Shown here: positions 1 through 5,922 of the stretch, piece after piece
Position numbering within the stretch: position 1 is the stretch's first letter
How the letters are laid out: the number at the start of each line of letters is the position of its first letter
NCBI GenBank assembly: GCA_022822575.1
Contig: JAJEBJ010000284.1
Coordinates: forward strand, 1 to 14,130
Direction of reading: 5' to 3'
DNA: 14,130 bases
DNA from: Alphaproteobacteria bacterium
GTDB taxonomy: Bacteria > Pseudomonadota > Alphaproteobacteria > SP197
Notes under the pieces: generated by a model
Told to the model about the DNA's origin: nothing
The model's input: the letters and a program-made list of their open reading frames with translations, nothing else
Database searches by the model: none
Translations under genes and position numbers: made by a program

Positions 1-171
1 ACATGCGGGCGGCCTGCCCTTTCTTGACGACAGAGGCCCGGCTGCAAGCGGCTGCGCCGACGAGGACAAGAAAGTCTGTAGCCCGGGACTGTCGGCAACG
101 ATGGATAGCGCTTCTCGCATGGCAAGGGTCATCAGAAGTTCGGAGCGTCCGCCCATGAGGCCACGGTCAGA

Positions 172-1320
172 ATGAAGCCTGATGCGTTCGAACACATCCT
201 GGCGTCGCTGCACGAGGCGGCGCTTGACGATGCCCGCTGGTCGAGCGCCTCCACGCAGATCGAGGAAGCCCTGGGAACCCATGGCTGCTCCCTGGTAAGC
301 GGCGACGGGGATTCGGAAAGGGATTATCGATTCTACTTCTTGTGGACCTGCTTGCGCGGGGAACGGCGCCGGGACCTGGAGAAGCTCTGGTTAGAAAACT
401 ACTATTCCATCGATGAAGGGACGCCCCGGCTGCGGCGTCTCCCCTACAACAGGTTGTTCCACATCACGAGCCTCTACACAGATGAGGAACTGAAGACATC
501 TGCAGCATACAACGCACTGCAAACCCTTGCCCATGCCGGAAACGCGATCAACGTGCGTCTCGACGGGCCTGGAGAAACGCGCATCATGTGGCAAATCAAC
601 GACCCTGTTGACGGTGAGGGCTGGTCGTCCGAGCAATGCGAATTGATCCAGAGTCTCCTGCCGCACATTCGCCAGACCGTGCACGTCCGTCATGCGCTGT
701 CCGGCGCCAGTGCCCTGGGCTCCACGATGGCGGAACTGCTGGATGCCACCGACCTGGGCATCGTGCAGCTTGATGTGCGCGGACAGATCGTGGAGGTGAA
801 CGACCGCGCCCGGAGCCTGCTGCGGACCGGCGATGGCCTGTCCGACAAGGGCGGATTCCTTTTTGCCCGCACGCGTCAGGACAATGCCGGTCTCCAGGAA
901 CTTGTGGGCCGCGCCCTGCCACCGTTCGGGATTGAGGTCGCCGGAGGCTGGACGATTGTGGAACGCCCGGACGCATCGCCGCCCCTGGTGCTGCATGTGA
1001 TCCCGGTAAGCCGGCAGGGAACGACCTACCCGACATGGCCGGTTGCGGCGCTGGTCCTGATCGTCGACCCGGCGAGCGGAGCCGATTTCGATGATGGCGT
1101 GGTTGCTGCAGCTCTCGATTTCACGAAGATGGAGAGCCGGGTGGCGGTGCTGCTGGCCCAGGGCATGAGCGTGAGCCAGATCGCGGTCACCATGGGGCGC
1201 AAGGAGAGCACCATCCGTTCGCACGTGAAGAACATGTTCGCCAAGCACGGACTCTCACGGCAGGCGGAACTGGTGCGGCTGGTGCAGTCCCTGGCCGGCG
1301 CTCCGCAGGCTCAAGGCTGA
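172..1320 (+). CDS. LuxR-family transcriptional regulator with PAS-like middle domain
   Basis: A cytoplasmic DNA-binding regulator of 382 residues. The C-terminal part, about residues 317-372, is a typical LuxR/GerE helix-turn-helix: a helix reading ESRVAVLLAQG, then SVSQIAVTMG, then the recognition segment ESTIRSHVKNMFAKHG. Residues about 183-275 look like a PAS-type sensor fold, with the segment GIVQLDVRGQIVEVNDRA. The N-terminal 170 residues resemble the sensor region of a widespread proteobacterial group of LuxR proteins with no known ligand. There is no response-regulator receiver domain and no autoinducer-binding domain that I recognise, so the signal is unknown. A GAGG at 157-160 lies 11 bases before the ATG. 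The gene stands alone: the next features are toxin-antitoxin remnants, and the 171 bases upstream hold no gene. The family call is firm; target genes cannot be inferred. Confidence 0.9.
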   Translation: MKPDAFEHILASLHEAALDDARWSSASTQIEEALGTHGCSLVSGDGDSERDYRFYFLWTCLRGERRRDLEKLWLENYYSIDEGTPRLRRLPYNRLFHITSLYTDEELKTSAAYNALQTLAHAGNAINVRLDGPGETRIMWQINDPVDGEGWSSEQCELIQSLLPHIRQTVHVRHALSGASALGSTMAELLDATDLGIVQLDVRGQIVEVNDRARSLLRTGDGLSDKGGFLFARTRQDNAGLQELVGRALPPFGIEVAGGWTIVERPDASPPLVLHVIPVSRQGTTYPTWPVAALVLIVDPASGADFDDGVVAAALDFTKMESRVAVLLAQGMSVSQIAVTMGRKESTIRSHVKNMFAKHGLSRQAELVRLVQSLAGAPQAQG

Positions 1321-1327
1321 GGGCGGG

Positions 1328-1353
1328 AGCGGCAGCGGTCCGGCGTTGCCGCT
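1328..1353 (+). terminator. hairpin just after the LuxR gene, possible terminator
   Basis: A stem AGCGGCA (1328-1334) pairs with TGCCGCT (1347-1353), beginning eight bases after the LuxR stop codon; two further C-G pairs can form inside the loop. No T-run follows, so it would be a weak or factor-assisted terminator at best. The position supports the call, the missing U-tract weakens it. Confidence 0.35.
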
Positions 1354-1365
1354 GATTGCCCGGTA

Positions 1366-1440
1366 TCGATCACCGTGCCTGGGCGGATGCGGTCCGTGTC
1401 CATGAGGAGGCGCTTCAGGATGGCAAAGCCTCCGGGAACC
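1366..1440 (+). pseudogene. Doc/Fic toxin N-terminal remnant (relic copy)
   Basis: The stretch 1378-1439 aligns without gaps to 5112-5173 at the start of the Doc coding region further along, with roughly 80% identity by eye. In one frame it reads AWADAVRVHEEALQDG, matching TWADAVRGHEEALRYGG of the other copy and the N-terminal helix of death-on-curing proteins. After about 1440 the similarity breaks down: the Fic motif HxFxDGNKRT is not found, although 1500-1550 may hold a weak trace of the following helix. This is a decayed fragment, not a working gene. The rest of 1321-1654 holds no other gene; it contains the hairpin at 1328-1353 and the region upstream of hipB. Confidence 0.6.
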
Positions 1441-1623
1441 GTGCTTGTCATCAGAATATGGGCGCAAGCCTTGGTGCGGTGACGTCCGATGCCGCCTGGA
1501 AGCATACCATGCGCGATTTCATCGCCACTGCTCTGGTCCTGTTCTCGCGGTGGTTCCTGGAAATGGTGCCATGGACCTGCCTCGTTGCTTGAACGAGACA
1601 GGCAATCATGCTAACTGTCATAT

Positions 1624-1653
1624 TTGACCTTTTCTACCCTTATAAGGTCTATA
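1624..1653 (+). promoter_or_regulatory. candidate hipBA promoter/operator with a CCTTATAAGG palindrome
   Basis: Directly before hipB lies the perfect 10-base palindrome CCTTATAAGG (1638-1647), nested in a second inverted pair GACCTT (1626-1631) and AAGGTC (1644-1649). TTGACC at 1624-1629 resembles a -35 box, and TCTATA at 1648-1653 could serve as a -10 only with an 18-base spacer and an almost leaderless transcript; TATAAG at 1641-1646 is the alternative. AAGG at 1644-1647 is also the only Shine-Dalgarno-like stretch, 7 bases before the ATG. HipB-type proteins repress their own operon through palindromes in the promoter, so binding here would block both transcription and translation signals. 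Promoter element assignment is uncertain; the palindrome itself is plain. Confidence 0.45.
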
Positions 1654-1654
1654 T

Positions 1655-2041
1655 ATGGCGGTTAGAGTGCTCTCTCCAAGTGCCCACCATGCCTTGCGGT
1701 CGCTGGGCGCTGATCTCAGGGTGGCCCGCCTGAAGCGGCGAATCCCGATGAAGGAGTTTGCAGAGCGCATGGGAGTGTCCGAGCGAACTGTCGCGCGCCT
1801 CGAGAAAGGCGATGGCGGGGTCGGCATCGGAACCCTGGCGATGGCGTGCATGGTGTTGGGGGAACTGGATCGCATCTCCGGTTTTCTTGATGCCGGAAGC
1901 GATGTCACCGGACTGCTCATGGAAAGGGAGAGGCTTCCAAGGCGCATCGACACAAGGCGACGACCGGAGGCGCCTTCAGGTTCGACGAATCGCACTCCGG
2001 CGCACTCCGGCAACAACGATGAAGAGGGTGTTGGATTCTGA
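1655..2041 (+). CDS. hipB: HipB-like antitoxin, XRE-family helix-turn-helix
   Basis: A 128-residue DNA-binding protein with an XRE/Cro-type helix-turn-helix at about residues 17-70. Recognisable pieces are VARLKRRIPMKEFAERMGVS, ERTVARLEKG and GVGIGTLAMACMVLG, the pattern of HipB-type antitoxins. The tail after residue 95 is basic and Ser/Pro-rich, probably disordered. The TGA stop overlaps the hipA ATG by one base (TGATG), so the two are translationally coupled. Expected role: bind and hold the HipA kinase and repress the operon. The ATG at 1655 is preceded by AAGG and by a palindrome suited to autoregulation. A decayed homologous fragment lies at about 5595-5800. Pair and domain are clear; which kinase surface it masks is not visible. 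Confidence 0.87.
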   Translation: MAVRVLSPSAHHALRSLGADLRVARLKRRIPMKEFAERMGVSERTVARLEKGDGGVGIGTLAMACMVLGELDRISGFLDAGSDVTGLLMERERLPRRIDTRRRPEAPSGSTNRTPAHSGNNDEEGVGF

Positions 2042-3297
2042 TGCCCGAGGCGATTGTGGCCTTGGGAAGCAGGAAGCGGGTCCTCGGCCGGTTGCGTTTC
2101 GAAACCGATGGCCGCCGCCAGCATTCGCAATTCGAATATGCGGATGAATGGCTCTCTCAACGGGACCGCTTTGCGCTTTCACCCGGATTGCCTCTACGCC
2201 GGGGAAGCCACTACAGTTCGGGAAAGGACGCCAGACGCCTGGCTATTCCAGGGTGCTTTTCCGATGCCGCTCCCGATGCCTGGGGCCGCGCCTTGATGAC
2301 GAAGGCTCTGGGCGGCGGGCTCAGCGAATACGATCATCTCGTGTTGTCGGATGATCGCACGAGGCAAGGCGCCCTGCGGTTCCTGGGAGAGGACATGGAG
2401 CCTCTTTGCGGCCCTGGTCCGCCCATCCCCCGTCTCGTTGAGCTCGCACGCCTGCGAACTCTGGCACAACGGTTCGAGAAGGACCCGGACGGTGTCGAGC
2501 AAGAGGTGCGTGATCTTGTCGGTGTGGCGGGGTCTCTTGGTGGTGCACGCCCCAAGGCCAGTGTCGCAGGCGGCGGTCACTTGTGGATCGCAAAGTTCAC
2601 TGCAGCACATGACACGAAACCGGTTGAGCGAGCAGAGGTGGCGGTCCTCAAACTTGCAGGGATGTGTGGTTTGCGCGCGGCCGAAGCACGACTGGAACTT
2701 CGTGACAGTGACACTCCCATCGCCCTCGTGAGGCGTTTTGATCGGCGTGGCGACGCACGCGTTCCCTACATGTCTGCGCGCAGCGCTCTGGACTGGAAAG
2801 ATGATGAAGGAGGGTACTACACGGACATTGCAGAGGTGATCCGGCAGATCTCCAGCAAACCGGCCGACGATCTCCATGAACTGTGGCGGCGGATCGTCTT
2901 TACCATTCTTGTATCGAACCGGGACGATCACCTGAAGAACCATGGGTTCATCTATTCCGGGGGTGAACGGTGGAGGCTGTCGCCCGCCTTCGACATCAAC
3001 CCGTCTCCATCACGGCATGGTGTTCTCGAGACGGGCATCATCCAGGGCGGAACATTCGAAGCGTCGCTCGATCTGGCCCTTGAGGCGTGCGAGTTCTTCG
3101 ATGTCGAGTCGGCTACCGCCGTAGAGGAAGCGCGAAGGATGGCGAAGATCATCGCCGGCAACTGGAAGAGGGTCCTTCGCGACGAGGGATCGTCGGGCGA
3201 CGAGATTCGCGGCTATGCGGAAGCCTTCGAACACGCTGAGGCAGAACGGGCCTTGAGCCTTCCAGCGCCGTTGCGGAAATCTCATCACGTCCGGTGA
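2041..3297 (+). CDS. hipA: HipA-like serine/threonine kinase toxin
   Basis: A 418-residue, full-length HipA-family kinase. Family members phosphorylate a translation factor target, in Escherichia coli the glutamyl-tRNA synthetase GltX, and cause dormancy. The N-terminal subdomain (about 1-110) has the FSDAAPDAWGR block. The kinase core follows: a Gly-rich loop GVAGSLGGARPK at 161-172, the lysine of LWIAKF (K185), RRFDRRGD near 231-238, the catalytic loop NRDDHLKN with D295 and N300, and the metal-binding aspartate D318 in SPAFDINP. By alignment to E. coli HipA these match D309, N314 and D332, so activity is expected. The N-terminal subdomain and kinase core are both in this one protein, so it is not the split HipS/HipT type. 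It follows hipB with a one-base overlap. The target is not predictable from sequence. Confidence 0.88.
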   Translation: MPEAIVALGSRKRVLGRLRFETDGRRQHSQFEYADEWLSQRDRFALSPGLPLRRGSHYSSGKDARRLAIPGCFSDAAPDAWGRALMTKALGGGLSEYDHLVLSDDRTRQGALRFLGEDMEPLCGPGPPIPRLVELARLRTLAQRFEKDPDGVEQEVRDLVGVAGSLGGARPKASVAGGGHLWIAKFTAAHDTKPVERAEVAVLKLAGMCGLRAAEARLELRDSDTPIALVRRFDRRGDARVPYMSARSALDWKDDEGGYYTDIAEVIRQISSKPADDLHELWRRIVFTILVSNRDDHLKNHGFIYSGGERWRLSPAFDINPSPSRHGVLETGIIQGGTFEASLDLALEACEFFDVESATAVEEARRMAKIIAGNWKRVLRDEGSSGDEIRGYAEAFEHAEAERALSLPAPLRKSHHVR

Positions 3298-3481
3298 TCG
3301 TATCCCGCAGCTTCGCAAGAACCTGGCGTCCGATGCGGCATGCGGCGTTCCGGGCCGGGACACTGTCCAAGTGTCAAGCCGCTGATCGATCACATTTCGG
3401 GCGAGTCAGCGTGATGACATCGCACTGCGCACTTCGACGCCCTGTCGCAGCAGGCACCAGGAATCCACTGCAGGGAAGCAG

Positions 3482-3940
3482 TCAGTCGTCCGCTTCTTCC
3501 TCACCCGACAGCTTTCGCCGAAACGAGCCGGGGGAGAGTATCGGCACGGTGAAAGTGCCTGCGAGCGCCAGGATGTCGGCATCGCCGGTGACAAGCACGT
3601 CCGCCTCTCCGGCCAGTGCAAGGTAGAGGAAGAATCGGTCGAACGGATCGCGGCATTCCGGTACTGCGACCAGCCTGGCGGGGGCATCGACACTTTCGCA
3701 ATAGGGGAGGTAATCGTCGAGCAGTTCGCGCCGATCGTCGGCACTCAACGCAAACTTGGGGTAGGCGAGGACCCGGATCAACTCCGCAGTGGTCTCACGG
3801 CTGACGAGTGGGCGGATGCGGCCTTGCCTCCAGGCACCGCGCAGCCACGATACCTGGCCGGTGTGAAACAGCAGGGACGAGACCAGGACGTTTGTGTCAA
3901 GGACCGAACGGACTGGCCTCAATCGCCAGACCGCGCCCAT
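3482..3940 (-). CDS. PIN-domain toxin (VapC-like ribonuclease)
   Basis: A 152-residue PIN-fold protein, probably the toxin of a type II pair; PIN toxins are Mg-dependent endoribonucleases, often acting on tRNA or rRNA. The acidic residues expected for metal binding are present: D15 in LDTNV, E53 in TTAELIRVL, D98 and D101 in RDPFDRFFL, and D120/D122 in TGDADIL. Length and motif spacing fit the COG1569-type group of PIN toxins rather than short classical VapC. The chosen ATG overlaps the upstream antitoxin by 22 bases, typical of coupled translation. The C-terminus ends in an acidic tail EEEADD. Between its end and hipA, which converges on it, lie 184 bases (3298-3481) in which I see no gene. 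The target RNA is unknown. Confidence 0.87.
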   Translation of the reverse strand: MGAVWRLRPVRSVLDTNVLVSSLLFHTGQVSWLRGAWRQGRIRPLVSRETTAELIRVLAYPKFALSADDRRELLDDYLPYCESVDAPARLVAVPECRDPFDRFFLYLALAGEADVLVTGDADILALAGTFTVPILSPGSFRRKLSGEEEADD

Positions 3941-4143
3941 GCCACCGCATCCTTCACGTCCGAATCCGAGAGCCCGAGCCTGGCGAGCTTCGCCCGCACG
4001 CCGTCAGCACGGTTGACCCGCACCGGTGTCAGAATGATACGGCCGTCCTCCGAGGTGACATCGAAGTAGTCGGTCGTCTCCACCGCTGCGATCACTGACT
4101 TGGGCAGGGTCAACTGGTTCTTGGAGGTCAGCTTGGCAAGCAT
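3919..4143 (-). CDS. AbrB/MazE-type antitoxin
   Basis: A 74-residue protein with the swapped-hairpin AbrB DNA-binding fold at the N-terminus: MLAKLTSKNQLTLPKSV, then a short helix and the strand FDVTSEDGRIILTPV. The C-terminal 30 residues, with LGLSDSDVKDAVAWAR, are the usual amphipathic segment that wraps the partner toxin. I chose the ATG at 4143 because the family begins at this strand and GGAA lies about seven bases before it; an in-frame start at 4182 would add 13 residues unlike the family. The gene is transcribed ahead of, and overlaps, the PIN toxin gene, so the two form an operon. A long inverted repeat at 4199-4238 lies upstream and may be its operator. Confidence 0.85.
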   Translation of the reverse strand: MLAKLTSKNQLTLPKSVIAAVETTDYFDVTSEDGRIILTPVRVNRADGVRAKLARLGLSDSDVKDAVAWARSGD

Positions 4144-4198
4144 GATCGGATTCCAGACGATGAATGTGGAGTAAGGAAACAATGCACCATTGTTGCCG

Positions 4199-4238
4199 TG
4201 ACATCAAGTGCACGCTTGGTCTGCACTTGGCGATGTCA
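4199..4238. promoter_or_regulatory. long inverted repeat between the PIN antitoxin and GYD gene, candidate operator
   Basis: TGACATCAAGTGCA (4199-4212) is matched by its reverse complement at 4222-4238, interrupted only by three extra bases GGC, with a 9-base spacer. It sits in the 168-base divergent intergenic region, 56 bases before the antitoxin start and 74 before the GYD gene start. AbrB-type antitoxins bind such dyads in their own promoters, so an operator is the simplest reading; a transcribed hairpin is also possible. A second short dyad TGCCCG (4254-4259) / CGGGCA (4267-4272) lies nearer to the GYD gene. Confidence 0.5.
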
Positions 4239-4311
4239 TCCTCCAACTTGCGTTGCCCGTCTGCATCGGGCACGGTTCGAGGAACACTGAATTCGCACCG
4301 AAGGGGGCATC

Positions 4312-4593
4312 ATGGCCAAGTTCGTCATGCTCGGAAATTACACGCAAGGGTCGATGGAAGGGATCAGTGCGTCGCGCACCGACCAGGCGGGAGAGGTGGT
4401 CCGAGAGAGCGGCGGCGAGGTGATCGGCATGTACGCGCTGCTCGGGGCCTACGACCTCATCCTCTTCGTTGAACTGCCGGACGTCGAAACCGCGATGCAG
4501 GTCTCACTCAAGTTGACACGCATGACCGGGATCGGGTTCCTGACCTCGCCCGCCGTCGACGTGGAGACCTTCGACGCCCTCGCTTCGGGCTAG
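4312..4593 (+). CDS. GYD-domain protein
   Basis: A 93-residue protein of the GYD family, small alpha/beta proteins of unknown function with a ferredoxin-like dimeric fold expected. The segment ALLGAYDLILFVELPD (about residues 42-57) is the family hallmark, containing the Gly-x-Tyr-Asp core, and the opening MAKFVMLGNYT is the usual first strand. It is full length for the family. AAGGGGGC lies directly before the start, a good ribosome binding site. It is divergent from the PIN toxin-antitoxin pair and shares the intergenic dyad with it, but nothing else ties it to toxin-antitoxin function. The following 303 bases (4594-4896) contain no gene I can support. Confidence 0.83.
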   Translation: MAKFVMLGNYTQGSMEGISASRTDQAGEVVRESGGEVIGMYALLGAYDLILFVELPDVETAMQVSLKLTRMTGIGFLTSPAVDVETFDALASG

Positions 4594-4896
4594 CGCACGA
4601 TCCGCTTCCTCGAACGTCGCTGGATCCGGCGGTTTTCCCGTGGCGACTTTCGCCATTGGTTCACCAGCTACGAAACCTTGCCGCACGGTGTTCAGCCAGT
4701 GCCGGATTTGATGGCAAGTTCTGGGAGAGCGGATGCAGCGTTGTTGGAGAAGAAGGAGGAATCGGGGAAGCGCGTAAGTGTTTCGCGTGAACCGCTGGGT
4801 TCCTACCTGGGCGACAGATTTGGGATGTCGGCATGTATTCGGTCGGTTTGATATGATATGCGTCGATGAAACGCGCTGATACCGAAGGATCGTGTG

Positions 4897-5094
4897 ATGA
4901 CGAAAGAGCAGAAAGCACCGCGACCGGCGCACAAAACGTCGAACCACATCGTTGAGACGACACGTTCCGGCTCGGGGACGCGCACCATTTACAGGTCCGG
5001 CACGAAAAAGACTGTAACGCAGATATCCGTACGGATCATCAAGGAGACCTCCGTGAAGCGTCAATCAGCCATGAAGGTGCTGGCAAATCGGTAG
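4897..5094 (+). CDS. small basic protein, candidate antitoxin of the Doc toxin
   Basis: A 65-residue, strongly basic, Ser/Thr-rich protein with no membrane segment. The first 40 residues look disordered; the end SVKRQSAMKVLANR is a likely short helix. GAAGGA at 4884-4889 lies seven bases before the ATG, so it is probably translated. It lies immediately before the Doc/Fic coding region; the reading frame that carries the Doc N-terminus opens at 5075, inside this gene, so the two overlap. Antitoxins normally precede doc, but this protein does not resemble Phd. I infer an antitoxin role from position and size only. It could also be an unrelated small protein. Confidence 0.5.
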   Translation: MTKEQKAPRPAHKTSNHIVETTRSGSGTRTIYRSGTKKTVTQISVRIIKETSVKRQSAMKVLANR

Positions 5095-5173
5095 GCGACA
5101 TTATGGCGTTACCTGGGCGGATGCAGTCCGCGGCCATGAGGAAGCGCTTCGGTATGGTGGAGCCGCTGGAATC

Positions 5174-5473
5174 GTGAACGAGCACGCGATTCAGGCGGCG
5201 ATTGCTCGCCCTTACCACGGTTATCACCGACGCATTCATCAAAAGGCAGCGGCACTGGTTCACGCCATAGTCTGCAACCATGGGTTCGCGGACGGCAACA
5301 AGCGGACATCGCTCTATCTGGTCGAATTGCTGGTCCAAAGGAGCGGTTATGAGTTCGTTGAAGACGACGACGTGATTGCGGACACGATTATCAGTGTTGC
5401 CCGCGGTGAAACCGGTTACGAGGATCTCGCGGATTGGTTTCGTGAACGCTTGGTTCGACTGGGTGAGCCGTAG
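5174..5473 (+). CDS. doc: Doc/Fic-family death-on-curing toxin with damaged or non-canonical 5' end
   Basis: The catalytic part of a Doc protein. Doc of phage P1 phosphorylates elongation factor Tu and stops translation. The Fic-type motif HGFADGNKRT is at residues 36-45, matching the H, D, N, K and R of P1 Doc, and the rest runs to the normal C-terminus. With the GTG at 5174 the product is only 99 residues against about 126 for the family. The missing part is encoded in frame just upstream, VTWADAVRGHEEALRYGGAAGI (5108-5173), but that frame, open from 5075, has no ATG, GTG or TTG before 5174. ATC at 5087 would give 128 residues. An ATG at 5103 is out of frame by one base. Either a recent start or indel mutation inactivated it, or initiation is unusual. 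Confidence 0.7.
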   Translation: MNEHAIQAAIARPYHGYHRRIHQKAAALVHAIVCNHGFADGNKRTSLYLVELLVQRSGYEFVEDDDVIADTIISVARGETGYEDLADWFRERLVRLGEP

Positions 5474-5594
5474 TCATCGGAATATGGAAGATAGTGAAGG
5501 GAACGTCGAGAATCCCTCGAGGAATGATTGGCAGCTGTAGTTCCATTGGACTCCCGTTCCTTGATGCGTTCAAGCGGGTACTATCCGGATGTCA

Positions 5595-5800
5595 TGTGGA
5601 CCAAAATGAACGACACGCCCGCCAGAATCGTGTTGTCAACGTGCTCGATCTCGCTGAGCGGTCGTTCGTCGCGAACCGCGGTGAGTCCCGGTGAAGGGAT
5701 TTGCCGGGCGATTGTCACGCGTCTCGATAAGGCTAGCGACGGGGTCGGCATCGGAACACGAATACGAAGTGCCGGCCCTGATCAGTTGCAAGACATCAGG
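5595..5800 (+). pseudogene. frameshifted HipB-like (XRE) antitoxin remnant
   Basis: Two frames together recall HipB. The first reads ARQNRVVNVLDLAERSFVANRG (about 5619-5686), matching the helix-turn-helix start AR..R......AER of the intact HipB. The second reads IVTRLDKASDGVGIGT (5711-5758), matching TVARLEKGDGGVGIGT at HipB residues 45-60, with 17 consecutive identical bases (5742-5758). A stop and a frame change lie between them, and no matching hipA follows. It lies about 120 bases after doc. The rest of 5474-5922 holds two hairpins and no gene. Confidence 0.55.
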
Positions 5801-5808
5801 TGTCTTGC
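5788..5808. repeat. perfect 8-bp hairpin downstream of bipA
   Basis: GCAAGACA (5788-5795) and TGTCTTGC (5801-5808) form a perfect 8-bp stem with a 5-base loop. It lies 115 bases beyond the bipA stop codon on the minus strand. No T-run follows on either strand, so a classic intrinsic terminator is not supported. Confidence 0.35.
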
Positions 5809-5831
5809 GTCGCACACGCTGCGCCGGCAAG

Positions 5832-5847
5832 GGGCATCGCAATGCCC
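5832..5847 (-). terminator. short hairpin downstream of bipA, possible weak terminator
   Basis: GGGCAT (5832-5837) pairs with ATGCCC (5842-5847) around a 4-base loop, 76 bases past the bipA stop codon. It lacks a U-tract. Together with the hairpin at 5788-5808 it may help end bipA transcription. Confidence 0.25.
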
Positions 5848-5922
5848 GAGTGCACCCGGCATCACACCGCCGAAGAGTATCGGCTGCCATTCATATCAAT
5901 GCACTACGTTCGAAGTTCGGCT

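Noticed and set aside
1..171. Possible end of an upstream gene
   Set aside because: No frame with recognisable protein content reaches into the LuxR gene; treated as upstream noncoding sequence.
391..1248. 285-residue minus-strand open frame
   Set aside because: It is opposite the LuxR gene and has low-complexity composition; LuxR has recognisable domains.
4711..4851. 46-residue plus-strand ORF starting MASSGRADAALLEKK
   Set aside because: It looks somewhat protein-like, but has no family, no good ribosome binding site and is too short to support.
4504..5064. 186-residue minus-strand open frame
   Set aside because: It has no domain, opposes the GYD gene end and the small basic ORF, and has no ribosome binding site I can support.
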